Origin: Halichondria panicea
Lineage: Eukaryota > Porifera > Demospongiae > Suberitida > Halichondriidae
Length of the DNA stretch: 64,000 nucleotides
NCBI RefSeq assembly: GCF_963675165.1
Contig: NC_087382.1
Span: 5,619,963 to 5,683,962 of the forward strand
Direction: 5' to 3'
A program made the translations under genes and the position numbers. Shown here one piece after another: positions 39,438-50,332 of the stretch. The stretch's first letter is position 1. Every line of letters starts with the position of its first letter. The notes below the pieces were generated by a model. That model was not told where the DNA came from, made no database searches, and saw nothing but the letters and a program-made list of their open reading frames with translations.

Positions 39438-41352
39438 TTAGGCCCTGATAATTATTTTACACATTCTTCTATACTTCAATTCTTAAAAAATATGCCTATT
39501 AAAAAATCTGTTCCCAAAAAATTGGTTCCCAAAAAATGTTAAATTAAAATATTAAAGCACCCAACAGACACAATAATATAATTATCATGATCTCAGTATT
39601 ATCTAGCTGACTTAAACTGATCCACAATATTCTCCTTCAGCCATTTTTTGCCCTGAAAATGTCGTTATGCAAAACTTAATGTAATCCACAGGAAGATACC
39701 CCGTCTTTGGCGGTGTGGTCGGTCCTGTCGATCAACTTGATCCGTCTGTAACTCCATGCCTAGATTTTGTTGGCCCGATAGTTTGTGTGAGTACATAGCC
39801 GAACAGACCAACCTGTACGCTAGGTTGTGTGGTGCTAAGGGTTAGTCAGCTACAAACAGTGCCGAATTGTGGGTGTTTTTGGGATTGTACTAGAGATGGG
39901 CATTCATAGGCTCCCTGAAATTACGGACTACTGGTCCAAGGATCCCCTTTTAGGTGTACAATCTGTGAGCAATGTAATGTCGCTCAAAAGGTTCCAAAGT
40001 TTATGGCGGTATCTGCACTGTGAGGACAATACGTCCATCACTGATGCACGTAAGGTAACTAGCAAGCTAAAAACTGTTTTAGAGACTCTTAAAGCCAACT
40101 ACTTCATGAGGTATAATCCCAGTCAGGAGCTTTCCGTTGATGAGATGATGATAAAGTACAAGGGTCGTAAAAGCGGGAAAATTCATATGCCCAAGAAGCC
40201 TGTTAAACTGGGGTTCAAGGTATGGTGCTGCTCATGTTCATGCTGTGGGTATCTCTGTGTGTTTGATGTATACAGTGGTAAGCTCACCGATTCCTCTGGG
40301 AAAAAGATAGCTGTGAAAGGGCTTGTGAAAAATGTAGTCCATCGTTTACTCACTCCTTTTTATGGTCATCAGCATGTTGTGTACATGGACAACTTTTACA
40401 CGTCCGGTCCATTGATAGAAGAGTTGGCTAAGAAAAATGTGTTTACTGTCGGCACAATTTTGAAGAATGCTGCTGGTTTCCCAGCAAGTCTTAAGGATGT
40501 GGTACTCGACAAAGGTGACTATACGTCCATGACTGTTGGTGATATTTCTTACTCTATGTTTAACGACCGTAGAGTTGTGTCCTTTGCAACAAATGTGTTC
40601 CCTGACCATATGCCCTACACTGTAATGCGAATGCACAAAGACGGTACCCTACGCTCTCAGAGTGTCCCCCCCTGTCTCCCTGCATATAACATGTACATGG
40701 GAGGAGTTGACAATACAGGGCGTATGAGGAAAACCTATGGGTACGATAGAAAGTGTCGGCGGTATTGGTTCAGGATTTTCTTTCAATTCCTTGACGTTAG
40801 TGTGAATAATGCATACATTCTATACAGGCACAACTGTGTCAGGGTGGGTTCAAAGGCCATGCCTTTGAAAGGGTTTCGATTGGAACTAATTCATAGTCTA
40901 TTGGGTGTGCCACGTACTCGTAGCAGTGCCTCAGGTCTGGCCAGTCTAAATATCGTTTTCCCCCCATCACAGGGCGCACGTGTGAGTACAAATAGTGTCG
41001 GAGTGTCTCGTGGGCGCTGTCAAGTGTGTGTTCGGGAGAAGATCCCTAGCAGAGAGCATGCAGCAACACACTGCAATGGCATGTCCCCACTGTCGCATAA
41101 GAATATGCAAAGGACACTCTGTTATCGGACACACATGTGCTAGCTAATGTGCTGTGTGACTGATTTTTCTTAGATGGTACTCTCCTGGTCTAAATTGGCC
41201 TTGGAGAGGGGAGGAAAGGGGTATTATTTCAATGATTAATAAAATTGTGATAAAGAATTCAGTTGTATGTGAGAGGCCCTAACCCACTCTGTTGTAAATT
41301 CTGTTGTATTAATTAAAGACACCTATTATGCTAAGCATAATTTATCAGGGCC
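39438..41352 (+). mobile_element. piggyBac-like DNA transposon, decayed
   Basis: The element is bounded by TTAGGCCCTGATAA at the left and TTATCAGGGCC at the right, an inverted pair; the left TTAG may be a mutated TTAA target. It contains the transposase ORF 39869-41143. The N-terminal part of the transposase is interrupted by a stop near 39843 and a frame change, so the copy is probably immobile. Confidence 0.75.
39869..41143 (+). pseudogene. piggyBac transposase, N-terminally broken
   Basis: It encodes the DDE_Tnp_1_7 core: MGIHRLPEITDYWS, the first catalytic Asp in LSVDEMMIKYKGR, the second in VVYMDNFYTSGPL, and the third in MGGVDNTGRMRKTYGYDRK. A C-terminal Cys/His-rich tail (CQVCVREKIPSREHAATHC) follows. 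All three acidic residues are present, and 424 codons are open, from a non-ATG position. Upstream, CEYIAEQTNLYARL is recognisable as the missing N-terminal part but is separated by a stop and a frameshift. Confidence 0.88.
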
Positions 41353-41449
41353 AGCCGCCTAGCATGCATACACCACACACATTCAAACCCACTAGCTAGA
41401 CTTGCACTAGCTAAACATGCAATGCATAATGACAAACTGAAAGAAACTC

Positions 41450-41560
41450 ACCTCAGTATACTCTCAGCATGCAGTCTCTCACCCAGAAACACTGCATGGT
41501 TATCATGATAGTAATATATATAGCCGTAGATACCACACAGCTGCTTGTATGATCCAATAT
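41450..41560 (-). pseudogene. Decayed exon fragment, family Y copy 2
   Basis: The minus-strand reading has QLCGIYGYIYYYHDNHAVFL and GERLHAESI, ending near a donor-like AGGTGAG. It is related to 14870-14990. The family is unknown. Confidence 0.35.
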
Positions 41561-42302
41561 ATCAGAAATACTGGGTAGGAATCATGAGATAGATATCTAG
41601 ATCTATAATTTTCCCGGGCAAAAACTTTTTAGTCTGCCTCCTGCATGTTTATGATATAGATCTATACATGGTACTCCCCTGCATGGATCATGGGGCATTA
41701 GGTATAACATCTTGTGCTACTCTGGTACACATGCATGCAGTCACACACATGCAGGAACAGCTTATAGCTGTACTGATAACAATCAAGATGATGACAATGA
41801 TTTCTCAGCCTGCATGAAGAGAAGCTAGATGATCCCAACCGGAACCCATGCAGCACAATCTTACCCTGTGACATAACCCCTACCCACAAATAGGTAAAGG
41901 TGGGTAGAAATAATCTCCCATGCATTGTTGTGATTTTGCTTGACAAAGGGAGTGTGTACATTGTCCGACCACCGTTGTGTTCTAGGGTCACATGCATGAG
42001 TACAATTAATTATTCCATACTATTCTAAAATTAATTATAAGCATTCGCATCAGTATTATGTAGGCATTGCTATGGTAGTGATGCAACATGCCATATATAC
42101 TGAGCACTGGATTGCTTTGATCTGCCCACTCACTGGGCAACAAGAATCGTTGCTTGTGGCGGATCTAAGTAGGTTAGGTAGGTGATGCAAAAGGTAAGGA
42201 AGTATCTGCGTCATTTCTAGTTTCACGTGGTGATTTAGGTGTGGTTTGCAAGTAAAACTGCTAACCAATTGCTAGTCAGCTGTATATAAGACACAACTGT
42301 AT

Positions 42303-42473
42303 TACAGTGGATCCTCGATCTCTATAACGGACACCTTTGGGGAACAATGTTTTGGCCCTTATACAGAGGTGCATGGCCTTTGTTGAGAGGTTGTTTTGTA
42401 CACAAACTGTTCATTTGGGACCTGGGTAGCTGACCTTTATTCGGAGGTGGTTGTTAACGGAGGTTCCACTGTA
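42303..42473. mobile_element. MITE with TACAGTGGA(T/A)CCTC termini
   Basis: It begins TACAGTGGATCCTCGATC and ends GGAGGTTCCACTGTA, with internal AACGGACACC and GTTAACGGAGG motifs. This end sequence is typical of Tc1/mariner-type miniature elements common in invertebrate genomes. It is 171 bp and non-coding. Confidence 0.8.
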
Positions 42474-42750
42474 GATAGGTCTACAGCTATACTCAGCTAT
42501 TAAAGTTTAACATAGTCTAGAGTGACTTCAGTTTTCAATCAGTCAATGAGTGATCATGAGACACACAGATAACTGTTCCAAGGTCAGGGAAATTAAGTCT
42601 AAGTATTTGATTATACAGAAGGAAAACGCTTCAGATCAGATGAATACGTATATAGCCTGCTGCCATGCAAGACAAGATAGACTGACAGTGTACATGCCTA
42701 CAATCGAAGTTATTTCGCATTCAACCTCATTTTCAACATTACCGTAGAAA

Positions 42751-43015
42751 TAGGTAGGGTTGATCTTATACCAACATATACTAGCTGCAAGTCTTAACAT
42801 TTTCCAGATTTTAGACATGCTTTACGATGGAATGGATTCTCAAATATATAAAGGTACTCCTTCAACAGAACTTGTACTCCCATGCATGCAACTTACATTT
42901 ACTTCCTCGTGTCTTAATGGTCATTTTGTGCAAATACTCCGACTCACTTGCCAAGCTCTTCTCTAACAAGAACCCAGTTGTTGCCCTATAGGCACACTCA
43001 TCCTATATACTACTC
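42751..43015 (+). pseudogene. Fragment of the beta-helix membrane gene (transmembrane part)
   Basis: It matches 48038-48320 of the intact gene in order (GGTTGATCTT, ATACTAGCTGCAA, TTTACGATGGAATG, AACCCAGTTG.TGCCCTA, GGCACACTCATCCTA), with deletions and frameshifts. Confidence 0.85.
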
Positions 43016-44039
43016 TAGATCTAGCTCTTATTACAAGATTTACCGTGGGGTTTTGGGTTTTGGATTATCCTGATGGTCATCCAATAAGTATATTGTTTGG
43101 CTGTAATTTATAGTGGGTGCCATTAATTTGTGGTAATGAACACTCGTCTCCCAATTTACTAAATTTGTAACTGATACACATGCAGTAAGTGGATTTTTAT
43201 ACATTAATCTGCAGTTTTTTTTATATACACATGGTGTTTTGGCAGACACAAATGGCACCCCATATAGGACTGTGCTTCTGGTGAGGTCGTTTATATATAA
43301 TTATAACCATTTTTTCTAGATTTATAAGTAAATTGTTAGTGTATTGTCTGTGCATGTGCATTCGTTTAAAATGCCTAACAGTACAGTTCCTGAAATAAGA
43401 TTTCTGTTGATGGTATGATTAGAATTTCATCATCTGCATGTCTGCCAATTTATTGTATAAAGGTGGTTTTTGGCTTACATCATCATGGAATTTCATTGTG
43501 GGTTTGATTTGTTTTGGGTATAGTCTACAAGTGTGTTTCATTAGGAAACATATGATGTTTACACATACAATATGGCAGGGAATTTTGTTAACTCTATTAC
43601 ATGGCTATATTAGGGTTCACACATGTAGCCAAAACCATAGTAAACATTTGTTTGGCTGTGTGCATTGTAGAGATGTATTTTAAAATACCCTAAAAGCAGG
43701 AAGTGTACTCTGGTCACAATAATTCATTATTAACTAGCCATTGTAAACAGTTATGCTGCTGAGATACTATTTAACCAAAGGTTCTTTGAATTTAATTCCT
43801 TACAGCTTTTTCAGCTCAGTATATATACTCTATACTGCTGTATTGATTTGTACTCTGCATGTGTTTGCTGTGTGTTTGTGGGTCTATATAATTATACCTG
43901 GAGTAGAAAAGAGAAAAGTACAGACGGAGTATATACCCACAGGTAAGTGAATGCTGATTGTTTTGTGCATAATGTCACCTTCATGTTAATTTTACGGAGC
44001 TTTGTGACCATTAATTTATTTTGGATCTAGTTAGTGTGT

Positions 44040-44167
44040 TTGCGCGAGGGGCCGGCAACATATAAAATCTCGTACAATCCATCTTGAATTCGCAAAAGGG
44101 AAACTTCTAGCTATTAATTGAAATCTCGTACGCTAGAACACCTGTAGCCGGCCCCTCGGTTTTGCGC
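44040..44167. repeat. Inverted repeat with GAGGGGCCGGC ends
   Basis: TGCGCGAGGGGCCGGC is mirrored by GCCGGCCCCTCGGTTTTGCGC, and internally AAATCTCGTAC recurs as a direct repeat. It is a 128-bp candidate miniature element in the upstream region of the next gene. Confidence 0.65.
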
Positions 44168-44356
44168 TTAGGATGGTGAGCGATTATGGTTGCTAGGTAT
44201 ATAGCAGTGCAAAAGTTTAGTCTCAAAATGTTCATGCATGGGTGATATTATAATTATACAGATGTTCAGTTAGAAATAAGTTAGAAATCTTCATTCAGGT
44301 GATTATTCAGATGTGGCATAGAGTTTTCTTTTAATCTATAGCAATTTTCCGAGAAC

Positions 44357-47300
44357 ATGTACAGCTGGCTGCTACTTGTCTTGTCTCTACTTGCTGTCTC
44401 CAGTGCCAACCAATATCACATTGTATCGGTGAATTGTACTGATTTATGTCATGACTATCAAAGTTTCACTCTCGAGCAGCTTGTTCAAACGGATCTGTTA
44501 TCTGGTGCAGATAATCTAATTTTGAGATTTCTACCTGGAGATCACGTGTTAAATGAACAGCTTTTGATTGGTGATTTCATAGAGGTACTGATTATCGGCA
44601 ATGACGCTACTATCAAATTTAAGGGAACTGGTAGTTTGCAGTTATCCAACATCAGCAAATTGAGTATTGAAGGTTTGTATTTCACTGGAGCAAGTGATGA
44701 AAATATTTCAGTCTTGCAAAACGTTTTAATCACTAAATGCTATTTGGTATACTTAAGATTGCTCGAGCTAGAAGCTTGCAGACTCCGGATCAATCGTACG
44801 GTAGCTGTGACAATTGAACAAGTTCTCTTTGTGAACAACACTGACACTCACAGAGCATTGATTGTTGAAGCTGATAATGTGTACATCGAAAAGAGTGTCT
44901 TCTTCAGTAACAATGGTGGTGCAGTTTACATTGACTCAGATATAACTATTATTAATGGTTCAAGTTTTTATTCTAATACTGCTGCAAGTGGTGGCGCAGT
45001 GGATATGGTCTCTGCAAATGTGACTATTAGTTTCTGTAACTTCACCGATAACAGAGCTTCTCAATTTGGCGGAGCAATTAGCGTATACACAGGACGAGGT
45101 AGTGTGTCATTTTACAACTGTAAGCTACTAAACAACATTGCTGAGTATGGTGGAGAAATATACGCCTACAAAGGAAGTGTGTCTGTTCACAGCTGCGATC
45201 AAACAATTAACATTGCTGATACTTACGGTGGAGCAATTTACGCCTACACAGGTAGTGTGTTCATTAAGAACTGTGATTTATCCAAAAACAACGCTAAGTA
45301 TGGTGCAGCAATTTATGCCTCCGTAGGTAGTTTGATAATTTATAACAGTGAGCTAACAGACAACATCGCTGACTGTAATGGTGGAGCAATTTATGGCAAA
45401 ACAAGTGTGTCCATCTACAACAGTGAGCTAACAAACAACAGTGCTCACTCGGGCGGAGCAATTTTTGCCTACACTGGTAGTGTGTCCATTTACAACACTG
45501 AACTATCTAACAACAATGCTGCTACAAAGGGTGGTGCAGTGGATGCGTCCTCTGTAGATGTGAACATTAGTTTTTCGAACATTACGAATAATAGCGCTTC
45601 TCAAGATGGTGGAGCAATTTACGCTGACAGTGGTAGTGTGTCCTTTTACAGTTGTGATCTAACAAGCAACAGTGCTGATATTCATGGAGGATTAATTTAT
45701 GACATAAGAGGTAATGTGTCAATTTACAACTGTGATCTAACAAATAACAGTGCCGAGTATGGTGGAGCAATTTATAACAATGCTGGCAGTGTCTTGATCT
45801 CTAGCTGTGAGCTAGCGTATAACAATGCTAAAAGATCAGGAGGAGTGAGTTTTGTTTTCCTTGGAGATTTGGTAATATCTTATAGCAATCTAACAAACAA
45901 CAAAGCAATCCTTGGTGGAGCGATTACAATTTTCAAAAGTAAATGTTCTATCTCGAACTGTATTCTATTGGACAATGAAGCTGTAATTGGTAGTGGACAG
46001 GCTGTCACAAGCACCAGTATTGGTGGGGCAGTTTTAGTTCATGATGGAAGTATATCTGTGTTCAAAAGCATTTTAACAAACAACAGTGCTGACTATGGCG
46101 GAGCTATTGTTTCTCTTGAAAGCAATGTCATCATTTCTGACTCTGTGTTTACAAAAAACAGTGCCACCCAACAAGGTGGAGTGATTGCGGTTGCTATCTC
46201 AACCTTGATAATTACTAATGTAAAAATGATTGACAATTTAGAAGGCGAAGATATCATATACGCAGTGCATTCTAATCTGTCTTTTATGGGAGTTAACAAC
46301 GTTAGCAATAATACAAATCCTGTACATGCTCAAAGCAGTCGAGTAGAATTCAATGGACCCACAACTCTTAGTAACAATCGTGGTGTCCAGGGTGGAGCCA
46401 TCAGAGCAGTCCAGAGTCAAATCTATATCAATGCAGAAGGAGTAGTCATTACTAACAATACAGCTATGTCTGGAGGAGGTGTGTTTCTGAAAGAGAGTGC
46501 ATTTTTGGTACGCCATCCCATAGAGATTTCTCATAACACAGCACAAAATGGTGGTGGGATTTATGCATACGCAAGTGAAATTGAATTTGATCCACGGCAT
46601 ACTATTGGTTGTGAAAGGGATAATCAGCAAATTCTGTGTACATGTAGTGACATAATTAAACTGCCTGAAAGTATCATTGATCAAAACAAGGCTCAAAATG
46701 GGGGAGGAATTTATGCAGTCGCTTCAAACATTGACGTTTTTTCTCACACTTACGTCCACATTAAGTCAAACTCGGCAAACAGCAATGGAGGTGGATTTTA
46801 TCTACAGCAAAATTCCAAGATTTATATTCTGAAAAAAGAAGTGGAGTTCGAACGTGGTAAAACACTGGTCGAACTAGTAATTTTCAATAACACCGCTCAG
46901 TACGGGGGAGGGATATTTGTAGCAGACAGTACCGATAGTGGTGCATGTAGAGGAAAGAATGGAACAGCTGGAGAAGTGACGCAAACAGAATGCTTCATTC
47001 AAACTCTAAATCTGCATGGTTTCAATACTAATCTTCTTCATATTATTTTGACTGAAGAAATCCAGGTTGGGGGAAATTTACCATGCCAGAACAGTAAAAA
47101 CAATTATCGTAACACGTTTCTCACCAATAACACAGCTACCCAGGGAGCAGATATTTACGGAGGTCTGTTGGACAGGTGTACAGTGGGTGTATCAGCTGAA
47201 TTCTCTTTATCAGGCAATGGATTGGAGTATCTGAACAATACTGTGCTTTTCTCATCAATAGCTTCGGATGCCGTAAGAGTGGAATTTTGTAACACAATCA

Positions 47301-49378
47301 AACAGACCATTCCTGTTAAAAAGGGACAAAAATTCGTAGTGAGTGTTATGGTTGTTGACCAAGTTGGAAATCCAGTAATTAATGCTACAATTCACAGCTC
47401 TGTTATTACTGAAAGTGGAGTTGGTCGTCTCAAAGAAGGACAGGCAAAACAAACAGTTAGCAATCAGTGCACAGAATTAGAGTACAATGTATTCTCACAA
47501 GACAGCTCTGCTCAAGTGGAACTCTACGCTGATGGTCCATGCATCAACTTGGGAATTTCCAGACAAGTTTTCAGTGTCTCTTTTCTCACCTGCAATTGTC
47601 CTATTGGACTCAAGCCATTTCAGCCCTCGATTGAGTGCAAGTGTGACTGTGATCCAGTATTGCGGCAAGAATATCAGATAACAAACTGTTTCGAGGAAAA
47701 TGGGACCATAAAACTGGAAAGCAATATATGGATAGGAATTGCATGTAATACTACCAACGGAACAGGTTATATTGTTAGTAACTGTACATTTGACTATTGT
47801 GTACAAAAACCAGTCAACATCAGTCTAAGCAACCCTGACGAACAGTGTGCCTACAATCGAAGTGGTGTCTTGTGTGGAGAATGTAAATCAAATTTCAGTC
47901 TTGTGTTGGGTACGTCAAGATGTGAACAGTGCTCAAACATTTACCTTCTTCTAGCAATTCCATTTGCTCTGGCAGGCATATTACTAGTTACATTTATTCT
48001 CGTTTTCAACATTACGATAGCAAAAGGTACTATCCATGGGTTGATCTTCTACACCAATATACTAGCTGCAAATCAGTCTATTTCCATACCTTTCCATAAT
48101 GCTTTGACAGTTTTCATATCGTGGGTGAACCTTGATTTGGGTATTGAAACATGCTTTTACGATGGAATGAACTCTCAAGCAAAAGTGCTCCTTCAACTTG
48201 TCTTCCCAGCTTACCTGTTTCTACTGATGTTTTTAATAATCATCTTTAGCAAGTACTTTAACTCATTTGCAAAGCTCCTCTCCAACAGGAACCCAGTTGC
48301 TGCCCTAGGCACACTCATCCTACTCTCTTATTCCAAGTTCTTACGGTTTATCATTTCTGCACTACAATACAGGGTCTTGAGTCATTCTGATAGTATGTAT
48401 ACAACCAAGGTCTCTAGTAATTCAAGGGATTTAGTCTGGCTGTACGACGGTAACGTGAAATACTTTACACCCAATCACATCCCTCGGTTTTTTGCTGCCA
48501 CCCTAATCCTCATTGCTGGTGGATTGTTCACTGTACTGCTCTTCTTTGGACAATGGTTTTCGAGCTATTCAAAAGTTATGAAATGGACCAAAAACACAAA
48601 ATACATCGGCTTCATGGATGTGTTCCATGCTCCATTCACTCCTAAACATCGCTACTGGGTGGGACTACTCCTCTTTGCTTTGATTGCTCATAATATAGTA
48701 TCTGCCATGGCTGTGGATACTTCTCTCCCTGTTCTATCGTGTGGGGTTCTATCAGTAGGACTGATCGGCTGGAAATTACTGAATAATCGTATTTATAGAG
48801 ATACATTCTGTGATTCACTCGAAACTCTCTATCTACTCAATGTTGCTATTCTAGCATTTGGCACCTCCTACGTCAAAGAAACAAAGGGCGATCAATCAGC
48901 ACTAGGCAATACTTCGATGGCTTTATCATTTAGCTTAGTTGTGATAACACTCAGCTATCATTTTTACCAATATGTACTCAAGAAAAGCAATACATGGCCT
49001 AAGGTGAAGGATATCATAAAGAGTTTAGGAGATTTTGTTGCAGATAAGAGACTCCAGCGAGCTAACAATAGCCGAGAAATGCACCAGCAAGTATCTAATG
49101 AAAACGATGAAGATGAATTACTTGAAGCAGTAGACGATTATGAGCAAAGAGACTCCGAGTACACTGATGGAGTTGTGGAAGAAGCTGACCCTGATTGCTA
49201 CATCACTCCTCCCATAATCAGACCAGCTACAAGGCCAGACCAGCTGAGACTACCCTACATGGATGAACTATCCCCTCTCACCACAGATGACTACAAACCA
49301 GCCCCTCCCCTTCCAAGGATTAATCGTCATCCAGTTGTTACACGCACAGAAGTTGGCCCTATACATAATGAAATCTGA
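44357..49378 (+). CDS. Large beta-helix (Pmp-like repeat) multi-pass membrane protein, single exon
   Basis: The 1,673-residue frame starts with a clean signal peptide (MYSWLLLVLSLLAVSSA). Residues about 40-1000 are right-handed parallel beta-helix coils with the recurring pattern LTNNSAxxGGAIYA, resembling polymorphic outer-membrane-protein repeats. A Cys-rich juxtamembrane part follows (about 1075-1195, CNCPIGLKPF..., LCGECKSNFSL). About nine hydrophobic segments run from IYLLLAIPFALAGILLV (about 1195) to MALSFSLVVITLSYHF (about 1540). The tail is acidic, then proline-rich (APPLPRINRHP), compatible with SH3 or similar binding. Such architecture suggests a cell-surface receptor or adhesion molecule. 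At least three decayed fragments of the same family lie nearby. A poly(A) signal is at 49544-49549. Confidence 0.9.
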   Translation: MYSWLLLVLSLLAVSSANQYHIVSVNCTDLCHDYQSFTLEQLVQTDLLSGADNLILRFLPGDHVLNEQLLIGDFIEVLIIGNDATIKFKGTGSLQLSNISKLSIEGLYFTGASDENISVLQNVLITKCYLVYLRLLELEACRLRINRTVAVTIEQVLFVNNTDTHRALIVEADNVYIEKSVFFSNNGGAVYIDSDITIINGSSFYSNTAASGGAVDMVSANVTISFCNFTDNRASQFGGAISVYTGRGSVSFYNCKLLNNIAEYGGEIYAYKGSVSVHSCDQTINIADTYGGAIYAYTGSVFIKNCDLSKNNAKYGAAIYASVGSLIIYNSELTDNIADCNGGAIYGKTSVSIYNSELTNNSAHSGGAIFAYTGSVSIYNTELSNNNAATKGGAVDASSVDVNISFSNITNNSASQDGGAIYADSGSVSFYSCDLTSNSADIHGGLIYDIRGNVSIYNCDLTNNSAEYGGAIYNNAGSVLISSCELAYNNAKRSGGVSFVFLGDLVISYSNLTNNKAILGGAITIFKSKCSISNCILLDNEAVIGSGQAVTSTSIGGAVLVHDGSISVFKSILTNNSADYGGAIVSLESNVIISDSVFTKNSATQQGGVIAVAISTLIITNVKMIDNLEGEDIIYAVHSNLSFMGVNNVSNNTNPVHAQSSRVEFNGPTTLSNNRGVQGGAIRAVQSQIYINAEGVVITNNTAMSGGGVFLKESAFLVRHPIEISHNTAQNGGGIYAYASEIEFDPRHTIGCERDNQQILCTCSDIIKLPESIIDQNKAQNGGGIYAVASNIDVFSHTYVHIKSNSANSNGGGFYLQQNSKIYILKKEVEFERGKTLVELVIFNNTAQYGGGIFVADSTDSGACRGKNGTAGEVTQTECFIQTLNLHGFNTNLLHIILTEEIQVGGNLPCQNSKNNYRNTFLTNNTATQGADIYGGLLDRCTVGVSAEFSLSGNGLEYLNNTVLFSSIASDAVRVEFCNTIKQTIPVKKGQKFVVSVMVVDQVGNPVINATIHSSVITESGVGRLKEGQAKQTVSNQCTELEYNVFSQDSSAQVELYADGPCINLGISRQVFSVSFLTCNCPIGLKPFQPSIECKCDCDPVLRQEYQITNCFEENGTIKLESNIWIGIACNTTNGTGYIVSNCTFDYCVQKPVNISLSNPDEQCAYNRSGVLCGECKSNFSLVLGTSRCEQCSNIYLLLAIPFALAGILLVTFILVFNITIAKGTIHGLIFYTNILAANQSISIPFHNALTVFISWVNLDLGIETCFYDGMNSQAKVLLQLVFPAYLFLLMFLIIIFSKYFNSFAKLLSNRNPVAALGTLILLSYSKFLRFIISALQYRVLSHSDSMYTTKVSSNSRDLVWLYDGNVKYFTPNHIPRFFAATLILIAGGLFTVLLFFGQWFSSYSKVMKWTKNTKYIGFMDVFHAPFTPKHRYWVGLLLFALIAHNIVSAMAVDTSLPVLSCGVLSVGLIGWKLLNNRIYRDTFCDSLETLYLLNVAILAFGTSYVKETKGDQSALGNTSMALSFSLVVITLSYHFYQYVLKKSNTWPKVKDIIKSLGDFVADKRLQRANNSREMHQQVSNENDEDELLEAVDDYEQRDSEYTDGVVEEADPDCYITPPIIRPATRPDQLRLPYMDELSPLTTDDYKPAPPLPRINRHPVVTRTEVGPIHNEI

Positions 49379-50332
49379 ACTGTCACTTATTTACATGAAT
49401 TGGATATGTATTATCATGATCACATTGCTGATTCTAATATCAGTACTGCTATTACGATTTGTGTTGTGATTGTAATGTTTAATAGAATGTTGCACTATAA
49501 TTATAGCTGTACATTTACCTACCAGTAAAGACAAAACAAAGCCAATAAAATCTGTGAGCATCTACATTCTACAGTACCATGCACCTTGTGTTTGGAGATT
49601 GCATGTGTTATCGGCTGAGGAATTGGACCCGGCCTCTATCTCTGACTGAGTAATGGAGGCCTGTGCATGTGGTCGGGGTCTCAGTGACTATCCATGGAAC
49701 ACCAAATCTTCATTGTTTACGAATGTCCAGAGTAAGCGCATGCAGGTTGTTGGGCAATGTCTCTAGTGCCATAATTATTACAAGTAATCATTATGAGGGA
49801 AGACAGTTGCCAGACATCAACTTCCTAATCGTGCATGGCGTGAGAGTATGTATGTATATATTACCTGAAACCCAACACTTAATAATTTATAATTATACAT
49901 GTAGTACAGTATATAAATGCATTGAGACTTTAAATTTCCTCCCACCAAAACATCAGTTCCTATTAATTTTGTATTGTCTGTGTATTACGGATAATATATA
50001 CAGTCAGTCTAAGATCACACACTGGTATGGTTTGACAATAATAGAATCCCACGGTCTGTCCACCCAATTATTGAGAAGGTGGTTGTGGGCTTGCATCATA
50101 CTGCAGTAGTGCTTCGTGGGATTCATAATTAGTCTGGGAATATTTCAGTGTGGGTTTAATTTGTCCTTTGATGAACTGTGTAATATAATTAGGTGTGCCA
50201 CGTATTGTGCCCACAGTGACACTATGTCTACCTACATCCTTTGGTTCGGGTATAGTACTGAGAAATTCTCATGACCTCAGTATAAAGTAGTCTCAAACTA
50301 TTACTACTTACTATAGAGGATAATAACTTAAC
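49379..50332. other. 3' UTR and intergenic
   Basis: AATAAA at 49544-49549 gives a 3' UTR of about 190 nt for the beta-helix gene. The remaining 780 bp show no recognisable gene; an open frame at 49663-50109 has no domain character. Confidence 0.6.
49544..49549 (+). promoter_or_regulatory. Poly(A) signal AATAAA
   Basis: Canonical hexamer 166 nt after the beta-helix gene stop. Confidence 0.6.

Larger units (their letters stand above)
41353..44356. other. Region between piggyBac and the beta-helix membrane gene
   Basis: It holds family Y copy 2 (41450-41560), a MITE (42303-42473), a fragment of the beta-helix gene (42751-43015), and a GC-ended inverted repeat (44040-44167). Several short open frames in 43430-43950 show no recognisable domain. 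Confidence 0.5.
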
